A stretch of DNA of 64,000 nt from Vibrio nereis NBRC 15637 (GTDB lineage: Bacteria > Pseudomonadota > Gammaproteobacteria > Enterobacterales > Vibrionaceae): assembly GCF_001591105.1 (NCBI RefSeq), contig NZ_BCUD01000005.1:1-64000 (forward strand). The letters are read 5' to 3'. Positions 18,546 to 27,708 of the stretch are shown in pieces (within the stretch, counting starts at the first letter, position 1; every line of letters begins with the position of its first letter). The translations under genes were made by a program, and so were the position numbers. The notes under the pieces are model-generated. The model saw nothing but the letters and a program-made list of their open reading frames with translations, did no database searches and was not told the DNA's origin.

Positions 18546-20553
18546 TCATCATCCCTGCGAGTTGTGACTGCATTTTACTTGTCGCGTCCTGCATCGCTGT
18601 AAATTTGGCATGAGTGCGTTTTTCCAAGTTCTCCATGCGGCGATCCAGTGCCGCTTGATCATCTTGTAGACTGTAGTTTTGATCTATCATGCTGCGCTCA
18701 CGGGTTCGGATCGCGCCGGTTACTCCTGTAAGCCCTTGAATCGCGTCCTCTACTTTTTTAGCAAAACCGTTATTCCCGCCAAAGAAATCTTCCAGCTTAT
18801 TGAAGTTATTGTTTAACTGGCGATCCAGCATGTTGTAATTAATTTCTAGGTTACCCTGACGGGTGGTAGTGATGCCAAACTCCGTCAACGTCTTCAAATC
18901 TTCTGGCGCATCCTCTATAGCCGAAGAAAAGACCGCTTTGAGCCGAGAGTCTGCATTGCGAACAATGCTATCGCCTGATAAAGGACCTGCAGCACCAGTA
19001 CGTGGATCAGCACCGCCTAACTCTTGAGACAATTGATAAAACTGATTGTATGATGCAACGAATTGCTCAATATCTTCTCGAACCCCTTGTCTATCATACT
19101 CAATGTCGATTTCTGAGACGGCTTTACCCGGCTCGGTGCGCCCTTTTAAGGTTAAATCCACACCATCAATGGCGTCTTCGATAATATTGTTATGACTCGA
19201 GAGCTGAGCAATACCATCAAGCGTGACTTTTGAGTCTTGCGCGGCTTGAACTTGCGCCATACCGCTATAAGTATCGAACGATGCTTGTGCCGCTTTAAGG
19301 TCTTCTTGTGCCTTATCGACACGCTCTAAGTACGCCTTTTCTTCTGGTGAAAGTTTGGCCCTTTCTAACTCTTTCGCTTGCTCGGGCGTTAACTCACCCG
19401 AAGAGACTTTTTTATCTAGCTCTACTTTTTCTTGCACAAGCTTTTGCTCGATCTTCGCTTGTTCTGCTTCGAGTTTGGCTTGGGCTTCTTTCGGTGTCAC
19501 GTATGAGTCAGTCAGCGTGCCTGACGCCGTATTGCTCCACCCTGGAACATCGGCTGACTTTTCAATTGCTTTTGCATCTAGCTCTGGTCCCGGCTCCCAG
19601 TATGAATCCAACAATGTACCAGACGCCGTTTCGGTCCAACCGGGGATACGATCTTCTGGCTTGATGTATTTGTTCGCGTCAATGGCTGCTTGGGCCGCAG
19701 CTGTTGCCGCCTGGCTTGAGAGCTCATTATCAGGAGTCGATTCTTTAGCCGCTTTTGGGTCAGCTTGAATTGCGGCTTGCTTGGACGCGTCGGCAATTTC
19801 TTGATCGACAACTTTTGCCGCTTCAATATTACGCTGAGCTATTTTGTCCGCGATTTCTTGTTCTTGATCCGATAGAGGGACAAGTAATTCCTGAGCAGCT
19901 GCACGAGCATTTTCAAGGTCTTTTACACGCTGTTCCAGTGTTTTGTACTCAAGTTGTTTGAGCATATTGCCTGGTTTGGCGTCGGTGGTAATGGATAGGC
20001 TATTGTCTTCGCCCGATACATTCGAGGCAACAATAAGACGTGGCCCCGCCGTGTCATTAATGACAGATGCGCGCACGCCAGGGTTAGATTTACTTCCGTT
20101 GATGCCACGAACGACATCAACCAATTTTGAATTGGAGGATACGTCTACGGAGAATTTTTTACTGCCAAGCGAAATCTGCAGCTTGCCAGGGCCAAATTTA
20201 GCATCTTCAGGTAATACGTCAGATGCAATTTTATGACTCTGGGCAAGCTGCAACACATCGATAGCATAGCGACCAGCGATGGCATCAGTGGTTGCTGTCG
20301 CCGATACGACGTTGTCATTTGTTGTGTCAACTTTTCTTGCGGCGAATGCTTTCTCTTGGCGAAAGTTCGTCATCAAGTTTTTCATCGTATCCAGCGACTC
20401 TCTGAGCCGACCATAGGCACTGAAACTGGATTCAATTTTGGTTCGCTCGTTGTCGATACGTTGCTGTTTAGGCACACGCTCCGCATCAACCACTTTGCTC
20501 ACCATGGAATTGATATCCATGCCAGTATTCATCCCTATTGGGCCAAAACTCAT
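18532..20553 (-). CDS. fliD: Flagellar filament cap protein FliD (FlaH)
   Basis: FliD forms the cap at the filament tip and guides flagellin insertion. The 673-residue protein is longer than the 450-500 residues usual in enterobacteria. The conserved N-terminal domain (about 1-200) and C-terminal helical domain (about 460-673) are intact. Between them, roughly residues 205-440, is an Ala/Glu/Lys/Gln-rich, coiled-coil-like insertion. It contains a 33-residue-spaced direct repeat with the core P-G-W-x-x-T-A-S-G-T-L-x-D-S-Y. A strong GAGGTGA ribosome-binding site precedes the start. The insertion probably forms the exposed part of the cap. Confidence 0.95.
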   Translation of the reverse strand: MSFGPIGMNTGMDINSMVSKVVDAERVPKQQRIDNERTKIESSFSAYGRLRESLDTMKNLMTNFRQEKAFAARKVDTTNDNVVSATATTDAIAGRYAIDVLQLAQSHKIASDVLPEDAKFGPGKLQISLGSKKFSVDVSSNSKLVDVVRGINGSKSNPGVRASVINDTAGPRLIVASNVSGEDNSLSITTDAKPGNMLKQLEYKTLEQRVKDLENARAAAQELLVPLSDQEQEIADKIAQRNIEAAKVVDQEIADASKQAAIQADPKAAKESTPDNELSSQAATAAAQAAIDANKYIKPEDRIPGWTETASGTLLDSYWEPGPELDAKAIEKSADVPGWSNTASGTLTDSYVTPKEAQAKLEAEQAKIEQKLVQEKVELDKKVSSGELTPEQAKELERAKLSPEEKAYLERVDKAQEDLKAAQASFDTYSGMAQVQAAQDSKVTLDGIAQLSSHNNIIEDAIDGVDLTLKGRTEPGKAVSEIDIEYDRQGVREDIEQFVASYNQFYQLSQELGGADPRTGAAGPLSGDSIVRNADSRLKAVFSSAIEDAPEDLKTLTEFGITTTRQGNLEINYNMLDRQLNNNFNKLEDFFGGNNGFAKKVEDAIQGLTGVTGAIRTRERSMIDQNYSLQDDQAALDRRMENLEKRTHAKFTAMQDATSKMQSQLAGMMNALT
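19493..19652 (-). repeat. Direct repeat inside fliD (two copies, 99-base spacing)
   Basis: Two copies of a segment of about 60 bases, at roughly 19592-19652 and 19493-19553, encode the same core P-G-W-x-x-T-A-S-G-T-L-x-D-S-Y. The offset is 99 bases, i.e. 33 codons, so the frame is kept. The DNA copies have diverged at many third positions, which argues for an old duplication under protein-level selection. Confidence 0.8.
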
Positions 20554-20573
20554 TCAATCACCTCAAACTACGA

Positions 20574-21002
20574 TTACACCATTTGGTTGACCAACCCAGA
20601 TGAATATCGGGCGGTTTGCTCCCTAAGGCGACGCAAAATTTCTAACATTTCCTCATCAGGAATCTGGCGAATGATGTCACCAGTATCCGCTTCATAGATA
20701 GTCACGACTTCCTTGCCGGACTCTTCATCAACGCGAAATGATAAACCTTTATTGATAGATGAAATAAAATTATTCATCTGTTCTACAAGCCGTTCCCGTT
20801 CTTCCTTATTGAGTTCTTCGCGTTCTTTCGTCGCTTCGATCACTCTTTCGAAAGACCGTACGGCTTGCTGGTTTACTTTTTCGTTTGCTTGCGGTTCCTT
20901 CGATAAGGAAACGAGCTGCGCTTCATCGTTTTTTGAAGCAACTTTAGTGCCACTTTCTGAGCCGTAAGGCTGGACGTTCGATGTGTAGGATGGTATTTCC
21001 AT
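20574..21002 (-). CDS. flaG: Flagellar protein FlaG
   Basis: FlaG family proteins influence filament length in polar flagellates; the exact mechanism is unsettled. The 142-residue protein has a polar N-terminal half and a conserved C-terminal domain with L-S-F-R-V-D-E-E-S-G-K-E-V-V and I-R-Q-I-P-D-E-E-M-L, the FlaG signature. It lies between flaA and fliD, as in other vibrios. I see no sigma-28 or sigma-54 element in the 71-base gap to flaA, so it may be read from the flagellin transcript. Confidence 0.95.
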   Translation of the reverse strand: MEIPSYTSNVQPYGSESGTKVASKNDEAQLVSLSKEPQANEKVNQQAVRSFERVIEATKEREELNKEERERLVEQMNNFISSINKGLSFRVDEESGKEVVTIYEADTGDIIRQIPDEEMLEILRRLREQTARYSSGLVNQMV

Positions 21003-21073
21003 AACGATCTCCCTTCCACCTTTAGGTCAACAACACAAAGCTGCTAACAATAAGCTCCTGTCGAACCTATCGA

Positions 21074-22207
21074 TTAACCCAGTAGACTAAGCGCAGAAGA
21101 CGGTGACTGCTTCGCTTGTGCCAAAATAGAAGTACTCGCCTGCTGTAGGATCTGTGATTTAGTCATTGCTGTTGTTTCTTTAGCAAAGTCTGTATCTAGG
21201 ATACGGCTACGTGAAGCGTTTACATTCTCGTTGATGTTGTCCAGGTTATTGATTGCGTGACCAAAACGGTTTTGGAACGCACCCAATTCTGCACGTTGGC
21301 TGTCTACGTTCTTAAGTGCGCCATCAATAATAGATACCGCCATTTGAGAACCAGCAACCGATGTAACATCAACATCAGCAACAGTTTTGCTCTCAGCTGC
21401 TGCAAAGCCAAGGTCTGTACCTAGTCCACCACCAATCGTCACGTCAGAAGCAACTTTGTTGCTTGCTGCGAATAACTGCATTTTACCATCTTCGCCCACA
21501 GACGCTTTTACGTCGTCACTCTGGCCGTTAATGTAAGTCGCAAGCTGTTCGATATCATCACCCGCTTTCGCGTCAATAGATATCGTCTGAGCTTCACCGT
21601 GAGCATCTGTATAGTCTAGAGTAATATCAGTTGTACCCGCTTCGACTTTCCAGTCATCCGCTTTACCTGTTGCCGCAACGTAAGCTTTACCGCCCATGCC
21701 TTCTGTATCAGAGCGCATATTGCCCATGCTTAGCTTAACAGCTTCGCCTGAACTCGCACCGATTTGGAATGATTGACTGCCAAAGTTACCGTTGAGTAGC
21801 TTATTACCACCAAAAGAAGTCGTTTCTGCAATACGATTCAATTCATCGTTAAGCGCAGTCACTTCTTCCTGAATAGCAACACGTTCAGCTTTAGAGTTGG
21901 AACCATTTGAGGACTGTAGCGCAAGGTCACGCATACGTTGAAGGATGTTAGTACTTTCGTTCATTGCACCTTCAGCAGTCTGAGCGATAGAAATACCATC
22001 GTTGGCATTTTTTACCGCCATATCCAGACCACGACTTTGCGACGTCAAACGGTTTGAGATTTGTAGGCCTGCAGCGTCATCACGAGCACTGTTGATTTTG
22101 TAGCCTGAAGACAGACGCTCCATAGACTTCTGCATACCCTCAGCTGCACCATTTAGGTGGCGCTGAGCAGTCATCGCAGACACGTTAGTGTTTACGTTAA
22201 TTGCCAT
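21074..22207 (-). CDS. flaA: Polar flagellin FlaA
   Basis: This is one of three tandem 377-residue flagellins that polymerise into the sheathed polar filament. The N-terminal D0/D1 helices ([27 protein letters not shown]) and the C-terminal helices ([11 protein letters not shown], ending A-L-S-L-L-G) are conserved with the other two copies; the central D2/D3 part differs. The name follows the V. parahaemolyticus order flaF-flaB-flaA-flaG, because this copy adjoins flaG. It has a sigma-28 element at 22288-22314. V. cholerae uses flagellin letters differently. Confidence 0.93.
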   Translation of the reverse strand: MAINVNTNVSAMTAQRHLNGAAEGMQKSMERLSSGYKINSARDDAAGLQISNRLTSQSRGLDMAVKNANDGISIAQTAEGAMNESTNILQRMRDLALQSSNGSNSKAERVAIQEEVTALNDELNRIAETTSFGGNKLLNGNFGSQSFQIGASSGEAVKLSMGNMRSDTEGMGGKAYVAATGKADDWKVEAGTTDITLDYTDAHGEAQTISIDAKAGDDIEQLATYINGQSDDVKASVGEDGKMQLFAASNKVASDVTIGGGLGTDLGFAAAESKTVADVDVTSVAGSQMAVSIIDGALKNVDSQRAELGAFQNRFGHAINNLDNINENVNASRSRILDTDFAKETTAMTKSQILQQASTSILAQAKQSPSSALSLLG

Positions 22208-22287
22208 ATTCGATCTCCTTAGGCATTAGGGCGATGTGCATCTGTGTCTCTCACCTCACGTCAGCACATCTCATTTCTCTCAGTCCT

Positions 22288-22314
22288 TTAACGGCGGAGC
22301 ACCCATAAGCTTTA
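22288..22314 (-). promoter_or_regulatory. Predicted sigma-28 promoter of flaA
   Basis: On the minus strand a TAAA -35 element is followed by 15 bases and then GCCGTTAA, close to the flagellar sigma-28 pattern TAAA-N15-GCCGATAA (one mismatch). It lies about 80 bases before the flaA start codon. The rest of the 22208-22463 gap holds an AT-rich stretch and the flaB terminator. Confidence 0.8.
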
Positions 22315-22417
22315 GAAAAAAAATGACTTTTTTACGCAATTTACAAATATAGGAAGAAAAATGTGATCTGGATGGCTATAAAACTCATTGCTCACCCAAA
22401 AGTCTTAGGGACAGAAA

Positions 22418-22446
22418 TAAAAAAATCCAGCCGAAGCTGGATTTTT
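22418..22446 (-). terminator. Rho-independent terminator of flaB
   Basis: On the minus strand, AATCCAGC-TTCG-GCTGGATT followed by a run of T makes an 8-base stem closed by a C(UUCG)G tetraloop. It begins about 17 bases after the flaB stop codon. It should isolate flaB from flaA, in agreement with a separate flaA promoter. Confidence 0.9.
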
Positions 22447-22463
22447 AAAGCATTTACTTTTGA

Positions 22464-23597
22464 TTAACCAAGTAGGCTTAGTGCCGAGTTTGGTGCTTGC
22501 TTCGCTTGAGCAAGGATAGAGCTTGAAGCTTGCGATAGAATCTGAGACTTAGTCATCGCAGTAGTTTCTTTCGCGAAGTCAGTGTCTTTGATTCGGCTCT
22601 TAGACGCATTCACGTTTTCGTTGATGTTGTCTAAGTTGTTGATCGCGTGGTTGAAACGGTTTTGGAATGCACCTAGCTCTGCGCGGTGGCTATCTACGTT
22701 TTTCAGTGCTGCATCGATGATTGCTACCGATTCTTGTGCGCCGCCCACTGATGTTACGTCAATAGTATCAACCGTTACTGCTTGCGCTGCACCCATGCTT
22801 AGTTCGCCAGCAAGACCACCACTAAATGCTACTGTGCCCTCTACTTTATCTGAGCCTGCGAATACTTGCAGTTTGCCTTCTTCGTCTACAGACGCTTTTA
22901 CCATATCTGTTTGACCGTTAATGTACGTTGCAAGCTCTTCAATGTCATCACCCTCTTTTGCAGTGATGTCCACTTTCTGATCCACGCCATCTTTATCTTT
23001 GAACGCTAGACTTAGATCATTCTTGCCTGACTCAACGGTCCAGTCGGCGTCTTTTGCAGTGCCAGCTTTGTAGCTTGAACCACCCATCGCCTCGTTGTCT
23101 GAGCGCATGTCTTTCAGTGTTAGCATTACCGCTTCACCGTTATCAGCACCGATTTGGAACGATTTAGTCTGGTAAGTGCCGTTTAGCAGCTTGTTGCCAC
23201 CAAAAGATGTGGTTTCAGCAATTCGGTTTAGCTCGTCGTTCAGGGCTGTTACTTCTTCCTGAATCGCTACACGCTCTGATTTAGAGTTTGAACCGTTTGC
23301 AGATTGTAGCGATAGGTCACGCATACGTTGCAGGATGTTCGTTGTCTCGTTCATCGCACCTTCAGCAGTCTGAGCGATAGAGATACCGTCGTTCGCGTTA
23401 CGTACAGCTACATCTAGACCGCGACTTTGAACGTTCAAGCGGTTAGAGATTTGTAGACCTGCTGCGTCGTCTTTCGCACTGTTGATTTTCGAACCTGATG
23501 ACAGGCGTTCCATCGAAGTTTGCTGTGCGCTAGTTGCGTTGTTTAGGTGACGCTGAGCTGTCATTGCTGCTACGTTAGTGTTTACATTTACTGCCAT
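22464..23597 (-). CDS. flaB: Polar flagellin FlaB
   Basis: Second flagellin of the tandem array, 377 residues, with the same conserved D0/D1 ends as its neighbours ([16 protein letters not shown] at the start, A-L-S-L-L-G at the end) and a distinct central domain. It has its own sigma-28-like promoter and its own terminator, so its expression can be set independently of flaA. The name is by position in the V. parahaemolyticus-type order. Confidence 0.92.
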   Translation of the reverse strand: MAVNVNTNVAAMTAQRHLNNATSAQQTSMERLSSGSKINSAKDDAAGLQISNRLNVQSRGLDVAVRNANDGISIAQTAEGAMNETTNILQRMRDLSLQSANGSNSKSERVAIQEEVTALNDELNRIAETTSFGGNKLLNGTYQTKSFQIGADNGEAVMLTLKDMRSDNEAMGGSSYKAGTAKDADWTVESGKNDLSLAFKDKDGVDQKVDITAKEGDDIEELATYINGQTDMVKASVDEEGKLQVFAGSDKVEGTVAFSGGLAGELSMGAAQAVTVDTIDVTSVGGAQESVAIIDAALKNVDSHRAELGAFQNRFNHAINNLDNINENVNASKSRIKDTDFAKETTAMTKSQILSQASSSILAQAKQAPNSALSLLG

Positions 23598-23679
23598 GGT
23601 GATCTCTCCAATTGATTTTCCGATGGTTCCGGTTTCCGACGTCTCGGAAAACCAAGTAGTTCTCTCAAAGTTACTTTTA

Positions 23680-23706
23680 TTAACGGCATGGCTCTAAAAA
23701 CCTTGA
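23680..23706 (-). promoter_or_regulatory. Predicted sigma-28 promoter of flaB
   Basis: On the minus strand TCAA, 15 bases, then GCCGTTAA. The -10 part is identical to that of flaA; the -35 part deviates by one base from TAAA. It lies about 83 bases upstream of the flaB start, the same distance as in flaA. The remaining flaF-flaB gap (23598-23841) has poly-A/T tracts and no clear terminator for flaF. Confidence 0.72.
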
Positions 23707-23841
23707 GGATTTTTTTAAGTTTTTTTTGAAAAAAGTCTATTTGGGAGGAAAAACGTGATGAATTGGAAAAAAGCGATAAAAAAGTAAAATTTCCGCTAAA
23801 GCTTTATTTGGGCTTGTCGATAACCTTTTCTTTTTTGCAAA

Positions 23842-24975
23842 TTAGCCAAGCAAAGTAATCGCCAAATTCGGCTGTTGTTTCGCTTGTGCCAGTATAGAAG
23901 TGCTCACTTGTTGCAAGATTTGCTGCTTAACCATTTGCGTGGTTTCTTTGGCGTAATCCGTGTCTTTGATACGGCTGTTTGACGCAGCAAGGTTTTCATG
24001 AACATTATCTAAGTTATTAATCGCATGCGTAAATCGGTTTTGCATCGCCCCTAGTTCCGCTCGATGACTATCAACGTAGTTCAATGCGGTATCAATGACG
24101 GAGACCGCCCGTTGTGCGCCACCGACGTCGCTGATATCTACATTATCGACAGCTTCGTAGCCTGCTAAGTTCATCTTCAACTGATCAGCAAGGCTACCGG
24201 AGAAGCTAAGGGTTCCAGCCGTTTCCTTGCCCGCCATAAATACTTGCAACTGACCGTGTTCATTAACCGACGCCGATACTTTATCGGTTTGACCATTAAT
24301 GTAGGTGGCCAACTCTTCAATATCATCACCGGCTTTCGCTTTTATCTGGATGTTTTCTTGCTGCCCTTGCGCATTGGTGTACTGCATATTGAGAACATGA
24401 CTACCTTGCTCAACTTGCCAATTCTCCCCTGCTTGTCCCGCTGCGATATAGCTGAAACCACCCATTTCAATACTGTCTGAGCGCATATTCTTGAGCGATA
24501 CTTGAACTGCCTCACCAGACCCGGCTCCGATTTGAAATGAAGAAGAGGCAAAAGAGCCATTGAGTAACTTTCGACCACCAAAAGAGGTCGTTTCAGCAAT
24601 TCGGTTCAGTTCATCATTCAATGCGGTCATTTCTTCTTGAAGTGCATCGCGCTCTGCTTGGCTATTCGAACCGTTGGAAGATTGCAGAGAAAGATCGCGC
24701 ATGCGCTGGAGAAGGTTGGTGGTTTCTTTCATCGCCCCTTCTGCCGTTTGCATGATTGAAATGCCATCGTTCGCATTGCGTACCGCGACATCCAGTCCTC
24801 GCATTTGCGATTCAAGTCGATTGGAAATTTGTAACCCGGCCGCGTCATCTTTGGCGCTATTAATACGACTCCCCGAAGCTAAACGCTCCAGAGATTGATT
24901 GAGCAAGTCTGTCGCGCTCGTCAAATGACGTTGCGCTGTCATTGCTGCAACATTGGTATTAACAGTGATAGCCAT
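23842..24975 (-). CDS. flaF: Polar flagellin FlaF
   Basis: Third flagellin of the array, also 377 residues, and the first in the direction of transcription. D0/D1 ends are conserved, but its C-terminus reads [13 protein letters not shown] and the N-terminal helix [12 protein letters not shown], making it visibly the most divergent of the three. A sigma-28 element lies at 25010-25035. Minor flagellins of this type in vibrios are dispensable for motility; that is family knowledge, not seen here. Confidence 0.9.
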   Translation of the reverse strand: MAITVNTNVAAMTAQRHLTSATDLLNQSLERLASGSRINSAKDDAAGLQISNRLESQMRGLDVAVRNANDGISIMQTAEGAMKETTNLLQRMRDLSLQSSNGSNSQAERDALQEEMTALNDELNRIAETTSFGGRKLLNGSFASSSFQIGAGSGEAVQVSLKNMRSDSIEMGGFSYIAAGQAGENWQVEQGSHVLNMQYTNAQGQQENIQIKAKAGDDIEELATYINGQTDKVSASVNEHGQLQVFMAGKETAGTLSFSGSLADQLKMNLAGYEAVDNVDISDVGGAQRAVSVIDTALNYVDSHRAELGAMQNRFTHAINNLDNVHENLAASNSRIKDTDYAKETTQMVKQQILQQVSTSILAQAKQQPNLAITLLG

Positions 24976-25009
24976 TATTCAGTGATGTTCCTTTAGTGGA
25001 TTATCTTGT

Positions 25010-25035
25010 ATATCGGCCATGTCTTTATTTCTTTA
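25010..25035 (-). promoter_or_regulatory. Predicted sigma-28 promoter of flaF
   Basis: On the minus strand TAAA, 14 bases, then GCCGATAT, which differs from the sigma-28 -10 consensus GCCGATAA only at the last base. It lies about 35 bases upstream of the flaF start, closer than in flaA and flaB. Confidence 0.75.
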
Positions 25036-25046
25036 GTGTAAAACGT

Positions 25047-25076
25047 AAAAAAGCCGAGCTTGGTGCGCTCGGCTTT
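25047..25076 (-). terminator. Rho-independent terminator after the Dyp peroxidase gene
   Basis: An 11-base stem AAAAGCCGAGC/GCTCGGCTTTT with a loop of about 7 bases lies 19 bases beyond the stop of the gene at 25095, followed by T residues on the minus strand. It separates the peroxidase transcript from the flaF promoter just downstream. Confidence 0.9.
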
Positions 25077-25094
25077 TACTATCGTGTTAAGTGA

Positions 25095-25997
25095 CTACTT
25101 CATCTGTAGACTTTGCAGCATATCGGCGGAAGGAGCAAAGAAGTACGCGCCTGTAACGGCTTGAGTAAAACGAAGTAACTGGTCGGTTTTACCATCGGTA
25201 ACGCCGTACATGCTCTCTAGCATCGCTTTAAAGTTATGTAGCGTATTACAGTAAGCGATAAAAAGCAGGCCGTGGTCACCAGACACGCTCCCGTATGGCA
25301 AGCTATGACGCACAATTTTAAGGCCTTTGCCTTCTTCTTTAATATCGACACGGCCAACGTGTGACGCGGCGGGTACGTCATCAAGTTCAATTGAATCTGG
25401 CTTCGTACGGCCGATCACCTTTTCTTGCGCAGATACGCTCAAGCGGTTCCAAGCAGGTAAGTTATGAATGAAACGCTGAAGCATCACGTAACTACCACCA
25501 GCAAATTCACCGCCAGGAATAATAGCCACTTCTTCTCTCTGCGCATCTTTCGGGTTTTCGGTGCCATCGATAAAGTCCGTCATATCACGCGCATCCAAAA
25601 AGCGATATGAGTTTGTTTCATCAACAATGGTTACGTTATCCGCCACAGACGACATAAACTTGCGCAGTAAGTAAAAATGCAGGTCATGACGATTTGAATG
25701 GATATGAAGCAACACATCCACATCGGTACTCGGCGCTGTAATATCGCCCTCACCTAATACCGGGAAGTCAATCAGCTCTGCAGGCATATCAACATTCAGT
25801 TGGCCCCAAAAAGATTTGGTAAAGGCTATTGATATCGCCAAGTTTGCACCTGGCTGGCTGTCATTCAGTTCCGCTACCAGCTGTGGCAACGCCTGTAACT
25901 GCTCTAGAACAACCTGTGGGTTCTGCGTGACTTTAAGCAGTGTGTACTGAGCGAATGGACCCGCTTCTGGAAGAATTGCACTTTGAGGGTTAGACAT
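25095..25997 (-). CDS. Dyp-type haem peroxidase, YfeX-like
   Basis: Dye-decolourising (Dyp) peroxidases are haem enzymes that oxidise varied substrates with peroxide; E. coli YfeX, of the same length (299), is a cytoplasmic member. This 300-residue protein has the Dyp signature G-x-x-D-G inside D-F-I-D-G-T-E-N-P (about residues 143-151), the proximal haem histidine region A-S-H-V-G-R-V-D and the distal arginine in I-V-R-H-S-L-P-Y-G. No signal peptide is present. The next gene downstream of its promoter side, at 26149, is a YfeZ-like protein, repeating an E. coli neighbourhood. Confidence 0.93.
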   Translation of the reverse strand: MSNPQSAILPEAGPFAQYTLLKVTQNPQVVLEQLQALPQLVAELNDSQPGANLAISIAFTKSFWGQLNVDMPAELIDFPVLGEGDITAPSTDVDVLLHIHSNRHDLHFYLLRKFMSSVADNVTIVDETNSYRFLDARDMTDFIDGTENPKDAQREEVAIIPGGEFAGGSYVMLQRFIHNLPAWNRLSVSAQEKVIGRTKPDSIELDDVPAASHVGRVDIKEEGKGLKIVRHSLPYGSVSGDHGLLFIAYCNTLHNFKAMLESMYGVTDGKTDQLLRFTQAVTGAYFFAPSADMLQSLQMK

Positions 25998-26148
25998 TAT
26001 TTTTCCTCACATTGTATTACCAGTCTGTATAAGTAAGAACTCTTCATCTACCCGACTGAATTGGCAAATCTAAAGAACTCTGAATTATCCAGACAATTTA
26101 TTCACTTCTCTTCCACGCATTCATTCTAACAATAGAGATTTTTCTGCA

Positions 26149-26607
26149 TCAATTGACGGCTGGGTTTTTAAACGTGTCTTTCACACTGCGACTTTGATAT
26201 GTGTACAACCCAAACCAAAGTAGTACCAGCATAGTCACACCATTGGCCCAACTAAACGCGCCTTGTTCTAGGTAAACATGATAGACGCCCTGGCTAAACT
26301 GCAGTAACACCGTTAGGAGAGTGATGCCTTTTCCCCATTTTACTATCCAGTTAACCCATTTTCGTTCTGGGCTGCGTAAACTGATCAGCCACATTAACAT
26401 GATGCTGGGAACGCCCATCGCGAGGCCAAGGTAGAGCATCGAGTGATCAGGATAGACGATATTAAGGATCTTGCTACCGCTCTCACGACTGGCACCTGCG
26501 ACAATAAACACCACCCACGCTTTCGCCATGAACAACCACCCTAACCACAACCATTTGGGCGCTTTTAGGAAACCATGTTTGTCATATTGTTCAAGAGAAT
26601 ACCGCAC
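26149..26607 (-). CDS. DUF2919 inner-membrane protein, YfeZ-like
   Basis: A 152-residue protein with about four hydrophobic segments (near 20-40, 55-75, 90-110 and 120-140) and the conserved opening Y-D-x-x-G-x-L-K-A-P of DUF2919 proteins such as E. coli YfeZ. The function is not known. Its position beside a YfeX-like peroxidase matches the yfeX-yfeZ neighbourhood in E. coli, which hints at a shared process but does not prove it. It is separated from the peroxidase gene by about 150 AT-rich bases, so the two may be independent. Confidence 0.8.
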   Translation of the reverse strand: MRYSLEQYDKHGFLKAPKWLWLGWLFMAKAWVVFIVAGASRESGSKILNIVYPDHSMLYLGLAMGVPSIMLMWLISLRSPERKWVNWIVKWGKGITLLTVLLQFSQGVYHVYLEQGAFSWANGVTMLVLLWFGLYTYQSRSVKDTFKNPAVN

Positions 26608-26728
26608 TTACTGCCACAACCATCAATACCAATGGGTTTCAATGTAACTGAATGAACAAAAAATACGAGTAGTATTTTGTTAGAAAAGGAACAATTGACC
26701 AACAACAGAGCGATGTCACACAGAGGCT

Positions 26729-27172
26729 TTATTCTCGCTCTGTCTTACCTACTGATTTGAAAGAGACCAATAGAAACGCCACCAGCAATAACACTGGCAA
26801 ACCCCACAACAAGGCGTTTTTCCAGGTAAAGCTCGGCTTATAGAGGACAAACTCACCGTATCTTGCGGTCATAAAGTCGATCACTTGCTGCTCGCCCTCA
26901 CCGCTGTTGATCTTATTAAAAACAATCAAACGTAAGTCTTTCGCCAGTGGTGAATTTGACTCAACTAAGTTTTGGTTTTGGCACTGAGGACAACGCAATG
27001 ACTTCGCGAGCTCGATTGCTGTTTGTTGTAACTTAGGGGTTTTAAACTCGAACAGTTCGACTTGTCGTTCCAATTCACTATCTGGCGCGGCAAATATCTC
27101 GCTTTGACTCGACTGAGCAAAACTGAACGGACTGACTAGCACCAACATTAGTAAACAGATGACTCGATTCAT
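26729..27172 (-). CDS. nrfF: Cytochrome c biogenesis protein NrfF (CcmH-like)
   Basis: NrfF/CcmH proteins are membrane-anchored thiol oxidoreductases that reduce apocytochrome c for haem attachment. The 147-residue product has a cleavable signal peptide (core about 5-19, ending S-F-A-Q), the diagnostic R-C-P-Q-C-Q-N-Q-N redox motif, and a C-terminal membrane helix (about 115-137). Its location at the end of the nrfBCDE run supports NrfF, the form serving the lysine-ligated haem of NrfA, over the general CcmH. It overlaps the preceding gene by 4 bases. Confidence 0.92.
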   Translation of the reverse strand: MNRVICLLMLVLVSPFSFAQSSQSEIFAAPDSELERQVELFEFKTPKLQQTAIELAKSLRCPQCQNQNLVESNSPLAKDLRLIVFNKINSGEGEQQVIDFMTARYGEFVLYKPSFTWKNALLWGLPVLLLVAFLLVSFKSVGKTERE

Positions 27173-27708
27173 AGCGTCATGTCCTGTTCAAAGTAGCGGG
27201 CAAAACGCTTCTGCCATGCCTTTTCGGTCAACTTACCATAGTGTTTATAAATGACCTCACCGCTGGCATTAACTAAATAGGTTTCGGGCGTACCCACCAC
27301 ACCGAGTTCGATACTCAACTGCCCTTTCGGGTCGTAGATGATTTCATCGTAGGGATTGCCCGCATCTTTTAAGTAGCCAGTCGCCGCCAATTGCTGGTCA
27401 CGGTAGTTGAGACCGATAATAGGCACACCACTCTGTGCTAGCGTCATTAGATATGAATGCTCCGATTTACAGATCCCACACCAAGACGCCCAAACATTCA
27501 CTAACTGGTATTCGTTATCTAGTAATGAGTTCACACTCTCGATTGACTGACCATTCAGTAGCGTAGTTGAAACCACGGGGAAAGTGCGCACCACCGTTTG
27601 GCTGCGGTTACCGTTTGACTCAGATTGCAGCCCAGCAAGCAGAAACCCCACCAAACCAATAACTAACAAAATGAAAATGAAGACTTTACGATTCTTGAAT
27701 AGCGCCAT
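27169..27708 (-). CDS. DsbE/CcmG-like thiol:disulfide interchange protein in the nrf operon
   Basis: A periplasmic, membrane-anchored thioredoxin. The 179-residue protein has one N-terminal membrane helix (about 8-26) and a thioredoxin fold with the active site W-A-S-W-C-G-I-C-K and the cis-proline region G-V-V-G-T-P-E-T-Y, both typical of CcmG/DsbE. It lies between nrfE and nrfF, overlapping both (23 and 4 bases). A similar extra gene in Haemophilus and Pasteurella nrf clusters has been called nrfX or dsbE; I leave the symbol blank. It probably supplies reductant to NrfF during NrfA maturation. Confidence 0.88.
   Translation of the reverse strand: MALFKNRKVFIFILLVIGLVGFLLAGLQSESNGNRSQTVVRTFPVVSTTLLNGQSIESVNSLLDNEYQLVNVWASWCGICKSEHSYLMTLAQSGVPIIGLNYRDQQLAATGYLKDAGNPYDEIIYDPKGQLSIELGVVGTPETYLVNASGEVIYKHYGKLTEKAWQKRFARYFEQDMTL

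Noticed and set aside
19355..19768. Open frame of 137 codons on the plus strand inside fliD
   Set aside because: It lies wholly antisense to a clearly conserved protein, and its Ser/Ala-rich product reflects the Ala/Glu-rich coding strand; no ribosome-binding site.
23760..23841. Terminator for flaF
   Set aside because: Only weak AT-rich pairing is seen; no stem with a clear T-run could be supported.
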